In this document: positions 42,851-51,438 of the stretch, piece by piece
Numbering within the stretch: position 1 is the first letter of the stretch
Layout: the number at the start of each line of letters is the position of its first letter
Assembly (NCBI RefSeq): GCF_030690725.1
Contig: NZ_JAUYGD010000069.1
Location: 1 to 64,000 of the forward strand
Direction of reading: 5' to 3'
DNA from: Pseudomonas sp.
GTDB lineage: Bacteria; Pseudomonadota; Gammaproteobacteria; Pseudomonadales; Pseudomonadaceae
Length of the DNA: 64,000 bases
Translations under genes and position numbers: made by a program
Notes under the pieces: model-generated
Told to the model about the DNA's origin: nothing
Database searches by the model: none
What the model saw: the letters and a program-made list of their open reading frames with translations, nothing else

Positions 42851-44332
42851 TTAGGCGATGGCTGCCAGCAGCTTCTCCCACTCTTTGTTTTCTTTCTTCG
42901 ACACGCCACCGAGCAACTCGATGGCCTGACGCAGGCGGAAGCGAGTCAGGTCCGGGCCGATAATTTCCATGGCATCGAGCACCGACACCGAACTGGCATG
43001 CCCGGTGATGGCGGCGAACATCAGCGGCATGGCGTCGCGCAGCTTCAACTCTAGATGTTCGACCACCGCCTGGATGCAGCCGGTGATCTTGTCTTTTTCC
43101 CACTGACGCAGCGCTTCCAGCTTCCACAAGATCAGCTGCATAACCTGACGCACCTGCTCAGGCGAGAGCTTCTTGTGCTCGAACAGCGCGGCATCTGGGG
43201 CCACCCCGCCGGCGAAGAAGAAGCTGGCCAATGGCGCGATCTGGCTAAAGGTTTCCACCCGGCCCTGCACATGCGGGGCGATCTGCATCAGGTAGTTGCT
43301 GTTGAATGCCCACTTCTGTGCGCCAGCGGCGAACTCTTCGACGCTCAGTTCGCGCATCCACTGGCCGTTGAGCCAGGACAGTTTCTCCAGGTCGAAGATC
43401 GGCCCGCCCAAGGAAACCCGATTGATGTCGAAATGTTCAACCATCTCGTCGAGGCTGAACTTCTCGCGCTCGTCCGGCATCGACCAGCCCATGCGTCCGA
43501 GGTAGTTAAGCATCGCCTGCGGCAGGAAGCCCATGCGCTCGTAGAAAGTGATCGAGGTCGGGTTCTTGCGCTTGGACAGCTTGCTCTTATCCGGGTTACG
43601 CAGCAGCGGCATGTAGCACAGCTGCGGTTTGTCCCAGCCGAAGTACTCGTACAGCAGGATCAGCTTGGGCGCCGACGGCAGCCATTCTTCGCCACGCAGC
43701 ACGTGGGTGATGCCCATCAGGTGGTCATCGACCACGTTGGCCAGGAAGTAGGTCGGCAGGCCATCGGTCTTCATCAGCACCTGCATGTCCATGCGATCCC
43801 ACGGAATCTCCACTTCGCCACGCAACATATCCGGCACCACGCACACGCCTTCAGTCGGCACCTTCATGCGTACGACATTCGGCTCACCAGCGGCCAGGCG
43901 CTGTTGCACCTCTTCACCGGAGAGATGCATGCAGTGGCCGTCATAGCGCGGCGTCTGCTTGGCTTCCATCTGCTCGGCGCGCAGCTTGTCCAGACGCTCG
44001 GCGCTGCAGAAGCAGTGGAAGGCATGGCTTTTCTCCACCAGCTCGGCGCTGTACTTCTGGTAGATATGCCCACGCTCACTCTGCCGATACGGGCCGTGCG
44101 GGCCACCGACGTCCGGGCCTTCGCTCCACTCGATACCCAGCCAGCGCAGGGCGTCGTAAATCTGCTGTTCCGACTCGCGGGTCGAGCGCACTTGATCGGT
44201 ATCTTCGATACGCAGGATAAATTCGCCACCGTGCTGACGGGCAAAGCACAGGTTGAACAGGGCGATATAGGCGGTGCCTACGTGCGGATCACCAGTGGGC
44301 GACGGCGCGATACGGGTACGAACGGTGGTCAT
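42851..44332 (-). CDS. gltX: Glutamyl-tRNA synthetase
   Basis: A 493-residue class I synthetase that charges tRNA-Glu. The N-terminus has RIAPSPTGDPHVGTAY (HIGH-type signature) and the KMSKS-type loop is KLSKRK (about residues 242-247). The catalytic zinc-binding region (CFCSAERL ... CMHLSGE) and the helical anticodon domain are present. ATG 44332 is chosen by the conserved MTTVRTRIAPSPTG start; ten further upstream codons are open. Its two tRNA-Glu substrate genes lie just downstream on the same strand. Confidence 0.97.
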   Translation of the reverse strand: MTTVRTRIAPSPTGDPHVGTAYIALFNLCFARQHGGEFILRIEDTDQVRSTRESEQQIYDALRWLGIEWSEGPDVGGPHGPYRQSERGHIYQKYSAELVEKSHAFHCFCSAERLDKLRAEQMEAKQTPRYDGHCMHLSGEEVQQRLAAGEPNVVRMKVPTEGVCVVPDMLRGEVEIPWDRMDMQVLMKTDGLPTYFLANVVDDHLMGITHVLRGEEWLPSAPKLILLYEYFGWDKPQLCYMPLLRNPDKSKLSKRKNPTSITFYERMGFLPQAMLNYLGRMGWSMPDEREKFSLDEMVEHFDINRVSLGGPIFDLEKLSWLNGQWMRELSVEEFAAGAQKWAFNSNYLMQIAPHVQGRVETFSQIAPLASFFFAGGVAPDAALFEHKKLSPEQVRQVMQLILWKLEALRQWEKDKITGCIQAVVEHLELKLRDAMPLMFAAITGHASSVSVLDAMEIIGPDLTRFRLRQAIELLGGVSKKENKEWEKLLAAIA

Positions 44333-44575
44333 GGCGGCTCTCAGAGAATGTGCAACGGGCAATCTTTCAAGGGCGCGATATTAACAGGCTGGCCGCCGCC
44401 GGCTCCAGCCAGCGCGGCTATTTCAGCGACGCCAGCGCCTGCGGCGGGTTAACGCTTTGTCTTGTAGTGCGCAGCAGGCTGGACAACAACGCCAGCCCGC
44501 TTAGACTGACGCCCTCTACTGCGGGCCTTGCCACTTTTCCAGGCACCCGCCCTGCCCTCGTCAACTCAGATCGCC

Positions 44576-45472
44576 ATGCCTACCCCATCACGCACCCGCA
44601 GCCTGCTGCTGATCGTCGCCTTTGCCACTATTTATATCGGCTGGGGCACCACCTACCTGGCCAACCACTTTCTCCTGCTGGAAGTACCGCCCTTTATCAT
44701 CGGCTGCCTGCGCTTCTCGATTGCCGGCCTGCTCGCCCTGGCCTGGGTGGTGCTCAGCGGCCAACTGCGCATGCAGCGCAGTGACTGGGGCGGCGTGCTG
44801 ATTGGCAGCCTGGCCTTGATTGCGGTCGGCCAGGGCGCGCTGATCTACGCCAACCAGTATTTGCCGACCGGCATGCTGGCGATGCTCTACACCACCCTGC
44901 CGTTATGGAGCGTAGCGCTGGAATGGCTGCTCGGTGAGCGCCCGCCGCTGTGGGTGATGTGCGGCCTGGCTCTGGCCTGCGGCGGGATTGTGCTGCTGAT
45001 GAATAACGCTCTGGACCATAGCGCCTCGGCCGAGCAGTGGTTCGCCGGGCTGCTGGTGGTGTTTGCCACGCTGCTCTGGGCCGGCGGCGCCTGGTTGATG
45101 CGCCAGCGCCCGCCGTTTCGCTCCAGCTGGCTGGGGCTGAGCCTGCAGATGCTGATCGGCGCACTACTACTGGCGCTGTTCGGCCTGTGGCATGGCGATT
45201 GGCAAGCACTCGACCTGCGCGCCATAAGCAGCAATGCCTGGCTGTGGCTGGCCTACTTGGTACTGCCGGTCAGCCTCGGCGTGTATCCGGCGTATTTCTG
45301 GCTGCTGCGCGAAGTACGGCCGAGCCTGGTATCGACCTTCGCCTTCGTCAACCCGGTGGTTGCGTTGCTGCTGGGCTACCTGCTGCTGGGCGAACGGCTC
45401 AGCCTGATGGCGATGGTGGCCTGCGGCATCACCCTGGGCGGCGTGGTGCTGATTATCTTTGGCCGCCGTTAA
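44576..45472 (+). CDS. EamA-family transporter (drug/metabolite exporter)
   Basis: A 298-residue inner-membrane protein with ten predicted helices in two EamA repeats (about residues 8-140 and 155-290). It opens SLLLIVAFATIYIGWGTTYLA, typical of RhaT/YedA-type members, and the second repeat contains PVVALLLGYLLLGERLS. Substrates of the family include amino acids and metabolites; none can be assigned. It diverges from gltX across a 243-base gap in which I see no RNA gene or clear promoter. The ribosome site is weak. Confidence 0.88.
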   Translation: MPTPSRTRSLLLIVAFATIYIGWGTTYLANHFLLLEVPPFIIGCLRFSIAGLLALAWVVLSGQLRMQRSDWGGVLIGSLALIAVGQGALIYANQYLPTGMLAMLYTTLPLWSVALEWLLGERPPLWVMCGLALACGGIVLLMNNALDHSASAEQWFAGLLVVFATLLWAGGAWLMRQRPPFRSSWLGLSLQMLIGALLLALFGLWHGDWQALDLRAISSNAWLWLAYLVLPVSLGVYPAYFWLLREVRPSLVSTFAFVNPVVALLLGYLLLGERLSLMAMVACGITLGGVVLIIFGRR

Positions 45473-45507
45473 TCGCAAACCTGTGAAAGGGGCTGGGCGG
45501 CACTCCG

Positions 45508-45547
45508 CTTTAGCCGCGAAGCAGCAGTCACCCTGTCGCGGCTAAAG
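45508..45547. repeat. REP-like inverted repeat between EamA and uvrB genes
   Basis: CTTTAGCCGCGA (45508-45519) and TCGCGGCTAAAG (45536-45547) form a perfect 12-base-pair stem with a 16-base loop. CCCCTCCCAC follows, the type of sequence found in Pseudomonas REP elements, which often lie between convergent genes. It can also terminate both genes. Confidence 0.65.
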
Positions 45548-45583
45548 CCCCTCCCACACGATGTCCCTCCCACATTTACCTAA

Positions 45584-47599
45584 TCAAACCTGCAGCAGTC
45601 GATCCCGCAGTTTCTGAATCTCATCGCGCAACTGCGCCGCGGCCTCGAACTCCAGATCGCGGGCCAGGGCATACATCTTCTCTTCCAGCTGGCGAATGCG
45701 CTTGCTGATCTCACTGGGCGAGCGCAGCTCGTTCTCGTAACGCGCGCTTTCTTCGGCAGCCTGAGCCATGCCCTTGCGCTTCTTGCTGCGTGAGCCGGGC
45801 ACAGTGGCACCTTCGAGGATGTCTTGCACATCCTTGAACACGCCCTTGGGGGTGATGCCGTTGGCTTCGTTGAAGGCGATCTGCTTGTTACGGCGGCGTT
45901 CGGTTTCACCGATGGCGCGCTCCATCGAGCCGGTCATGCGGTCGGCATAGAGGATCGCCCGACCGTTGAGGTTACGCGCGGCGCGGCCGATGGTCTGGAT
46001 CAGCGAGCGCTCGCTGCGCAGGAAGCCTTCTTTGTCCGCATCGAGAATCGCCACCAGCGACACTTCCGGCATGTCCAGGCCTTCGCGCAGCAGGTTGATC
46101 CCCACCAACACATCGAAGGCGCCGATACGCAGATCGCGGATAATCTCCACCCGCTCCACGGTATCAATGTCCGAGTGCAGGTAGCGCACCTTGACGCCGT
46201 GATCAGCCAGGTAATCAGTCAAGTCCTCGGCCATGCGTTTGGTCAGGGTGGTGACCAGCACACGCTCCTCGATGGCCACGCGCTTGTGAATTTCCGAGAG
46301 CAGGTCGTCGACCTGGGTCAGGGCTGGGCGCACTTCGATCTGCGGGTCGACCAGGCCGGTCGGCCGCACCACCTGCTCGATCACCCGCCCGGCATGCTCG
46401 GCTTCGTAGTTGCCCGGCGTGGCTGAGACGAAAATGGTCTGCGGGCTGGCCGCCTCCCACTCCTCGAAACGCATGGGCCGGTTATCCAGCGCCGAGGGCA
46501 GGCGGAAACCGTATTCGACCAGGGTCTCCTTGCGAGAGCGGTCGCCCTTGTACATCGCACCTACCTGCGGCACCGAGACGTGGGATTCATCGATCACCAG
46601 CAGCGCTTCGTCCGGCAGGTAGTCGTACAGCGTCGGTGGCGGCTCGCCAGGGCCGCGCCCGGACAGATAGCGAGAGTAGTTTTCGATGCCGTTGCAGTAA
46701 CCCAGCTCGATGATCATCTCCAGATCAAAACGAGTGCGCTGCTCGAGGCGCTGGGCTTCCACCAGTTTGTTGGTGCTGCGCAGGTATTCCAGGCGCTCGA
46801 CCAGCTCGACCTTGATCTTCTCCACCGCCTCCAGCAGCACCTCGCGCGGGGTGACGTAGTGGCTCTTGGGGTAGAAGGTAAAGCGCGGCAGCTTGCGGAT
46901 CACCTCACCAGTCAGTGGATCGAAAGCCGAGATGCTTTCCACTTCATCGTCGAACAACTCGATGCGAATCGCCTCCAGGTCCGATTCCGCCGGGAAGATA
47001 TCAATCACATCGCCGCGCACGCGGAAGGTGGCGCGGGCGAAATCCATGTCGTTACGCGTGTATTGCAGGTCGGCCAGGCGGCGCAGCAAGGCACGCTGGT
47101 CCATCTTGTCGCCACGGTCGACGTGCAACACCATCTTCAGGTACGACTCGGGGCTGCCCAAGCCGTAGATACACGACACGGTGGTGACGATAATTGCGTC
47201 CGGCCGCTCCAGAAGCGCCTTGGTCGCCGACAGGCGCATCTGCTCGATATGGTCGTTGATCGAGGCGTCCTTCTCGATAAAGGTATCGGAGGACGGCACA
47301 TAGGCCTCGGGCTGGTAGTAGTCGTAGAAGGAAACGAAATACTCCACCGCATTGTTCGGGAAGAAGCTCTTGAACTCGCCGTACAGCTGCGCGGCCAGGG
47401 TCTTGTTCGGCGCCAGCACCAGGGTCGGACGCTGGATCTGCGCGATCACGTTGGCGATGGAAAAGGTCTTGCCCGAGCCCGTTACGCCGAGCAATGTCTG
47501 GTGTGAAAGGCCCGCTTCCAGGCCTTCGACCATCTGCCGAATCGCCTCGGGTTGATCGCCGGCCGGCTGGAAACGGGTGACCAATTGAAACTCGGACAT
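45584..47599 (-). CDS. uvrB: UvrABC system protein B
   Basis: A 671-residue helicase-like damage-verification subunit of nucleotide excision repair. Walker A GVTGSGKTF (about residues 38-46), the beta-hairpin region YYDYYQPEAYVP, helicase motifs including DESHV and RAARN, and a C-terminal UVR domain (about 628-665) that contacts UvrC. ATG 47599 (MSEFQLVTRF) is the conserved start. A search of the upstream gap found no convincing LexA box. Confidence 0.97.
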   Translation of the reverse strand: MSEFQLVTRFQPAGDQPEAIRQMVEGLEAGLSHQTLLGVTGSGKTFSIANVIAQIQRPTLVLAPNKTLAAQLYGEFKSFFPNNAVEYFVSFYDYYQPEAYVPSSDTFIEKDASINDHIEQMRLSATKALLERPDAIIVTTVSCIYGLGSPESYLKMVLHVDRGDKMDQRALLRRLADLQYTRNDMDFARATFRVRGDVIDIFPAESDLEAIRIELFDDEVESISAFDPLTGEVIRKLPRFTFYPKSHYVTPREVLLEAVEKIKVELVERLEYLRSTNKLVEAQRLEQRTRFDLEMIIELGYCNGIENYSRYLSGRGPGEPPPTLYDYLPDEALLVIDESHVSVPQVGAMYKGDRSRKETLVEYGFRLPSALDNRPMRFEEWEAASPQTIFVSATPGNYEAEHAGRVIEQVVRPTGLVDPQIEVRPALTQVDDLLSEIHKRVAIEERVLVTTLTKRMAEDLTDYLADHGVKVRYLHSDIDTVERVEIIRDLRIGAFDVLVGINLLREGLDMPEVSLVAILDADKEGFLRSERSLIQTIGRAARNLNGRAILYADRMTGSMERAIGETERRRNKQIAFNEANGITPKGVFKDVQDILEGATVPGSRSKKRKGMAQAAEESARYENELRSPSEISKRIRQLEEKMYALARDLEFEAAAQLRDEIQKLRDRLLQV

Positions 47600-47775
47600 G
47601 ACGGACCTCGACAAGCGGCTGTGACGCGGCTTGAAAGCCTACGTCAAAACCGGTGAAAAGCGTGTGCCTGCTGTCGCAGCACAGGTTATGCGTCGGTATA
47701 CTACCGGCCCACTTACGCAACCCCTAGCAGGGTGTTGCCTGATACTCACTTCTCCTCTTCAGAGCTGCCGCATCC

Positions 47776-48972
47776 ATGAGTCTGTTCTCTGCCGTCGAAA
47801 TGGCTCCGCGCGATCCCATCCTGGGCCTCAATGAAGCATTCAACGCCGATACCCGTGCGACCAAGGTCAACCTGGGCGTGGGCGTTTACTACAACGAGGA
47901 AGGCCGCATCCCATTGCTGCGCGCCGTAGCCGAAGCCGAGAAAGCCCGCATTGAAGCCCACGCCCCGCGTGGTTACCTGCCGATTGAAGGCATTGCAGCC
48001 TATGACAGCGCCGTACAGAAACTGTTGCTGGGCGCCGACTCTGAGCTGATCGCCGCTGGTCGGGTGATCACCACTCAGGCCGTGGGCGGCACTGGCGCAC
48101 TGAAAACCGGCGCCGACTTCCTCAAGCGCTTGCTGCCCAATACCGTGGTTGCGATCAGCGACCCGAGCTGGGAAAACCACCGCGCGCTGTTTGAGTCCGC
48201 GGGCTTCACGGTGCACAACTACCGCTATTACGATGCAGCCAGCCACGGCATCAACCGCGCCGGCATGCTCGAAGACCTGAAAAACCTGCCAGCACGCTCG
48301 GTTGTCGTGCTGCACGCCTGCTGCCACAACCCGACCGGCGTCGACCTATCGCTGGACGACTGGAAAGCCGTATTGGAAGTGCTGCGCGAGCGCGAGCACG
48401 TGCCGTTCCTCGACATCGCCTACCAGGGCTTTGGCGACGGTATCGAGCAGGACGCCTTTGCCGTGCGCCTGTTTGCCGCTTCTGGCATCCCGTTCTTCGT
48501 CTCCAGCTCGTTCTCCAAATCCTTCTCGCTGTACGGCGAACGCGTCGGCGCACTGTCCATCGTCACCGGCAGCCAGGAAGAAGCCAGCCGCGTGCTGTCG
48601 CAAGCCAAACGCGTGATCCGCACCAACTACTCCAACCCGCCAACCCACGGCGCCACCGTGGTGGCCAGCGTGCTGAACAGCCCTGAACTTCGCGCCCTGT
48701 GGGAAGAAGAGCTGGCCGGCATGCGCGAGCGTATTCGCGGCATGCGCATGGCCATGGTCGAGCAGCTGGCGGCGCTCAACTGCAAACGCGATTTCGGCTT
48801 CGTCGCCCAGCAGCGCGGCATGTTCTCCTACTCGGGCCTTACCGCCGAGCAGGTTGAGCGCCTGAAAACCGAGTTCGGCATCTACGCCGTCAGCACCGGG
48901 CGCATCTGCGTGGCCGCGCTGAACCAGCGCAACCTGCCAGCTGTTACTCAGGCCATCGCTGCCGTTCTCTGA
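47776..48972 (+). CDS. Aromatic-amino-acid/aspartate aminotransferase
   Basis: A 398-residue class I PLP aminotransferase of the AspC/TyrB type. NLGVGVYYNEEGRIPLL, HACCHNPTGVDLS and the PLP-lysine segment SSSFSKSFSLYGERVG (Lys about residue 247) are diagnostic, and the conserved substrate-binding Arg is in STGRICVAALN. TyrB/PhhC enzymes favour Tyr/Phe and AspC favours Asp; I cannot separate them from sequence alone. It diverges from uvrB, the usual Pseudomonas neighbour, and is followed by a strong terminator. Confidence 0.93.
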   Translation: MSLFSAVEMAPRDPILGLNEAFNADTRATKVNLGVGVYYNEEGRIPLLRAVAEAEKARIEAHAPRGYLPIEGIAAYDSAVQKLLLGADSELIAAGRVITTQAVGGTGALKTGADFLKRLLPNTVVAISDPSWENHRALFESAGFTVHNYRYYDAASHGINRAGMLEDLKNLPARSVVVLHACCHNPTGVDLSLDDWKAVLEVLREREHVPFLDIAYQGFGDGIEQDAFAVRLFAASGIPFFVSSSFSKSFSLYGERVGALSIVTGSQEEASRVLSQAKRVIRTNYSNPPTHGATVVASVLNSPELRALWEEELAGMRERIRGMRMAMVEQLAALNCKRDFGFVAQQRGMFSYSGLTAEQVERLKTEFGIYAVSTGRICVAALNQRNLPAVTQAIAAVL

Positions 48973-48978
48973 GTCACC

Positions 48979-49010
48979 GGGGAAGTCGATCAGGTATTGA
49001 CTTCCCCTTT
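48979..49010 (+). terminator. Terminator of the aminotransferase gene
   Basis: GGGGAAGTC/GACTTCCCC, a perfect 9-base-pair stem followed by TTT, 7 bases after the stop codon. Its 3' arm contains the -35 box of the following tRNA promoter. Confidence 0.85.
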
Positions 49011-49024
49011 CTAATCAGTAGGAT
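48997..49024 (+). promoter_or_regulatory. Promoter of the tRNA-Asn/tRNA-Pro transcript
   Basis: TTGACT (48997-49002), 16-base spacer, TAGGAT (49019-49024), then a GC-containing discriminator; the start would fall about 5 bases before tRNA-Asn. The -35 box is embedded in the preceding terminator stem. Confidence 0.65.
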
Positions 49025-49036
49025 ACGCGCCATCGT

Positions 49037-49112
49037 TCCGCGATAGCTCAGTCGGTAGAGCAAATGACTGTTAATCATTGGGTCCCAGGTTCGAGTCCTG
49101 GTCGCGGAGCCA
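49037..49112 (+). tRNA. tRNA-Asn (GTT)
   Basis: 76 bases with encoded CCA; acceptor TCCGCGA/TCGCGGA, anticodon GTT in the CTGTTAA loop. All arms pair normally. Confidence 0.97.
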
Positions 49113-49121
49113 GTAGTTCAT

Positions 49122-49198
49122 CGGGGTATAGCGCAGTCCGGTAGCGCGCCTGCTTTGGGAGCAGGATGTCGGGAGTTCGAATCCCCCTACCCCGACCA
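49122..49198 (+). tRNA. tRNA-Pro (TGG)
   Basis: 77 bases with encoded CCA; acceptor CGGGGTA/TACCCCG, anticodon TGG in the TTTGGGA loop. It follows tRNA-Asn by 9 bases and is probably co-transcribed. Confidence 0.97.
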
Positions 49199-49202
49199 TT
49201 TT

Positions 49203-49247
49203 TGGTCGTTGGCTCAGTTAGTAGAGCAGTTGGTGTTTAACCACTTA
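49203..49247 (+). pseudogene. Truncated tRNA-Lys-like remnant
   Basis: About 45 bases match the 5' half of tRNA-Lys (GGTCGTTGGCTCAGTTAGTAGAGCAGTTGG then TTTAACCA): acceptor 5' strand, D arm and most of the anticodon arm. The base before the anticodon is G instead of the invariant U33, the anticodon stem has a mismatch, and there is no T arm, acceptor 3' strand or CCA. It is therefore not a functional tRNA. It begins 4 bases after tRNA-Pro, the place expected for a third tRNA of the operon. Confidence 0.75.
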
Positions 49248-49298
49248 CTCATGGGCCAGAAAACCACATGCACCACCCTTTCAAGCCTGCTTGAAAGT

Positions 49299-49325
49299 AA
49301 AAACCCGCCTAGTGCGGTTTTTTTA
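49299..49325 (+). terminator. Terminator of the tRNA transcript
   Basis: AAACCCGC/GCGGTTT with one bulged base and a CTAGT loop, followed by seven T. The form is typical of terminators behind Pseudomonas tRNA operons. Confidence 0.85.
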
Positions 49326-49374
49326 TTGCTTGCCATCCATGGCAACCACCCTCGGGCCGTCGCTACGCGACGTT

Positions 49375-49400
49375 AAAAACTGTTCCAGACAGTTTTTTAT
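49375..49400 (+). terminator. Second intrinsic terminator
   Basis: AAAAACTGT/ACAGTTTTT, a perfect 9-base-pair stem with a TCCAG loop and a T tail, 50 bases beyond the first terminator. Either a back-up terminator or the end of a short separate transcript. Confidence 0.85.
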
Positions 49401-49549
49401 TGGCTATTTATTTGCTCACGGCTACATGGGCCAGCCAGCGCATCAATCGTCAAAAACTATTAAAGCCATTCAAGCACAACATTTCCCCAATCAATCTTGA
49501 GCGACTAGACTGCACTTCAATAGAGAACAATTCTCACTCGAGGTGCGCC

Positions 49550-49774
49550 ATGCTCAAGACTGTGACTTTCACCCTGATGCACTTCTGCATTGCCTTCGGC
49601 GTCACTTACGCGTTGACCGGCAGCATTGCGGCCAGCGGCTTGGTGGCGGCCATCGAACCGCTGTGCAACTCGGTGGGTTTCTACTTCCACGAGAAGGTCT
49701 GGCAGCGCATCGAAGGTCGCTCAACAACTGCAGCTGCACGCCCCAAGCATGCGTGGTTGCATCACCAGGCATAA
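49550..49774 (+). CDS. DUF2061 small membrane protein
   Basis: A 74-residue protein beginning MLKTVTFTLMHFCIAFGVTYALTGS, with two hydrophobic helices (about residues 4-22 and 25-45) and the family motifs HFCIAFGVTYALTGS and IEPLCNSVGFYFHEKVW. GAGG sits 7 bases before the ATG. The family (often called DUF2061) is widespread and its role is unknown. A longer open frame upstream is not supported by a ribosome site. Confidence 0.85.
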   Translation: MLKTVTFTLMHFCIAFGVTYALTGSIAASGLVAAIEPLCNSVGFYFHEKVWQRIEGRSTTAAARPKHAWLHHQA

Positions 49775-49878
49775 GGCTTGCTGCCACGGTAAACCCTTGA
49801 GCAGGGCGTAAAAACAGCCAGCGAGGTGCTGGGCCAATCCGCTACTATGCGCGGCTCAGCCACCATACGCGCCCGATC

Positions 49879-51438
49879 ATGCCTGCTACTTCTCGCTTCC
49901 CTGCTGCTCCCTACGTGTTTGCCTGCCTGCTTGGCCTGCTGGCGCTCTTCGGCCTGTGGTTTGGCATTGGCCAACCGGTCGAACTGGCGGATGCCGCAAC
50001 GCCCACGCACAAGCTGCAGTGCGCGTCCTACACACCGTTCGACAAAGACCAATCACCCTTCGATCAGCCGATGCAACTGCGCCCCGAGCGCATGGAAGCG
50101 GATCTGGCCTTGCTGGCCGAACGCTTCGAGTGCCTGCGCACCTATTCGGTGACCGGCCTGGAAGAGCTGCCGAACATGGCGCGCAAACATGGCCTAAAAC
50201 TGATCGTCGGCGCCTGGGTCAGCCGCAACCCCGCCGACACTGCGGTTGAGATCGCCGGCCTGGTGAAAATCGCCAATGCCCACCCGGACGTGGTCCAGGC
50301 GGTGATCGTCGGTAACGAGGCGCTGCTGCGCAAGGAAGTCACCCCGCAGCAACTGGTGGTGTTGATCGAACAGGTCAAGGCGCAGATTGAGCAACCAGTA
50401 ACCTATGCCGATGTTTGGGAGTTCTGGCTCAAGCACCCAGAAGTCGCACCCGCAGTGGACTTCATCACCATCCACCTGCTGCCCTACTGGGAAGACAACC
50501 CCGCCGGCATCGAAAGCGCGCTGCATGAAGTCGCCGAAGTGCGCCAGACCTTTGGCAACGCCTATGCACCCAAGGACATCCTGATCGGCGAAACCGGCTG
50601 GCCGAGCGAAGGCCGCCAGCGCGAAACGGCAGTGCCAAGCCTGGTCAACCAGGCCAAGTTTATCCGCGGTTTTGTCGCCATGGCCGAGCAGAACGGCTGG
50701 CGCTACAACCTGATCGAAGCCTTCGACCAACCCTGGAAACGTATCAGCGAAGGCGCTGTGGGCGGTTACTGGGGCCTGTATGACGCGGATCGCCAGGACA
50801 AGTCGATCCTCGCCGGGCCCGTATCCAACCTGCCGCACTGGCCGGCCTGGCTGGCGTTGAGCCTGGGCCTGTTTGCCGCCACGCTGCTGCTGGCCGGTCG
50901 TCCGCACTCGCCACGCGCCGCGCTGGTGTTGCCGTTGCTGGCGGCGCTGGGCGCTGGCTGTATCGGTCTGTTTGCAGAATTGACGCTGATCACCAGTCGC
51001 TACCTCGGCGAATGGCTCTGGGCCGGCGCATTGATTGTGCTGAACCTGCTGGTGCTGGCCCACGCCGCCCTACTGCTCAGCCAGCAGACGGGCTGGCGCG
51101 CGCGGCTATTTAACTGGCTGCATAGCAAGGGCGCGCTGTGGCTGGCGCTGAGCGGCTTTGCCGGAGCGGTAATGATGCTCGCGCTGGTGGTAGACGCGCG
51201 CTACCGCAGCTTCCCCAGCGCCGCGCTGTTACTGCCGGCGCTGGTCTACCTGTGCCGTCCGGTGGGCGGCTACCGCCGTGAGGTCGCCCTGCTCGCTCTG
51301 CTGATCGGCGCCTGCATTGCGCCGCAGCTGTACCAGGAAACCCTGAGCAACTGGCAGGCCCTGGGCTGGGCGCTGACCTGCGCGCTACTGGTGGCAGCGC
51401 TGTGGCGCAGTCTGCGGGTCAAAGCGCAAACGGCCTGA
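49879..51438 (+). CDS. GH17-like membrane-bound beta-glucan glycosidase/transglycosylase
   Basis: A 519-residue protein with an N-terminal anchor (about residues 10-30), a glycoside hydrolase family 17-type catalytic domain (about 45-310) and a C-terminal block of six or seven membrane helices (about 318-510). The acid/base Glu is in VIVGNEALLR (about residue 139) and the nucleophile Glu in LIGETGWPSEG (about 238). GH17 enzymes act on beta-1,3-glucans, and Pseudomonas homologues have been described as glucan transglycosylases. A role in periplasmic glucan remodelling is inference. Confidence 0.85.
   Translation: MPATSRFPAAPYVFACLLGLLALFGLWFGIGQPVELADAATPTHKLQCASYTPFDKDQSPFDQPMQLRPERMEADLALLAERFECLRTYSVTGLEELPNMARKHGLKLIVGAWVSRNPADTAVEIAGLVKIANAHPDVVQAVIVGNEALLRKEVTPQQLVVLIEQVKAQIEQPVTYADVWEFWLKHPEVAPAVDFITIHLLPYWEDNPAGIESALHEVAEVRQTFGNAYAPKDILIGETGWPSEGRQRETAVPSLVNQAKFIRGFVAMAEQNGWRYNLIEAFDQPWKRISEGAVGGYWGLYDADRQDKSILAGPVSNLPHWPAWLALSLGLFAATLLLAGRPHSPRAALVLPLLAALGAGCIGLFAELTLITSRYLGEWLWAGALIVLNLLVLAHAALLLSQQTGWRARLFNWLHSKGALWLALSGFAGAVMMLALVVDARYRSFPSAALLLPALVYLCRPVGGYRREVALLALLIGACIAPQLYQETLSNWQALGWALTCALLVAALWRSLRVKAQTA

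Larger units (their letters stand above)
49248..49549. other. Structured non-coding stretch after the tRNA cluster
   Basis: About 300 bases without a convincing gene but with four perfect or near-perfect hairpins: CTTTCAAG/CTTGAAAG (49278-49297), the terminator at 49299-49325, TTGCCAT-CC-ATGGCAA (49330-49345) and the terminator at 49375-49400. After 49400 the sequence is AT-richer and featureless up to the DUF2061 gene, apart from GAGAA-N3-TTCTC (49523-49535). An sRNA or a relic of a lost tRNA-linked insert is possible. Confidence 0.5.

Noticed and set aside
43055..44452. 465-codon open frame antisense to gltX
   Set aside because: gltX is secure; the frame is a His/Gln/Val-rich shadow.
47600..47775. 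LexA box before uvrB
   Set aside because: A GC-rich CTG ... CAG pair is present (near 47675-47692), but the AT-rich core of the SOS box is missing.
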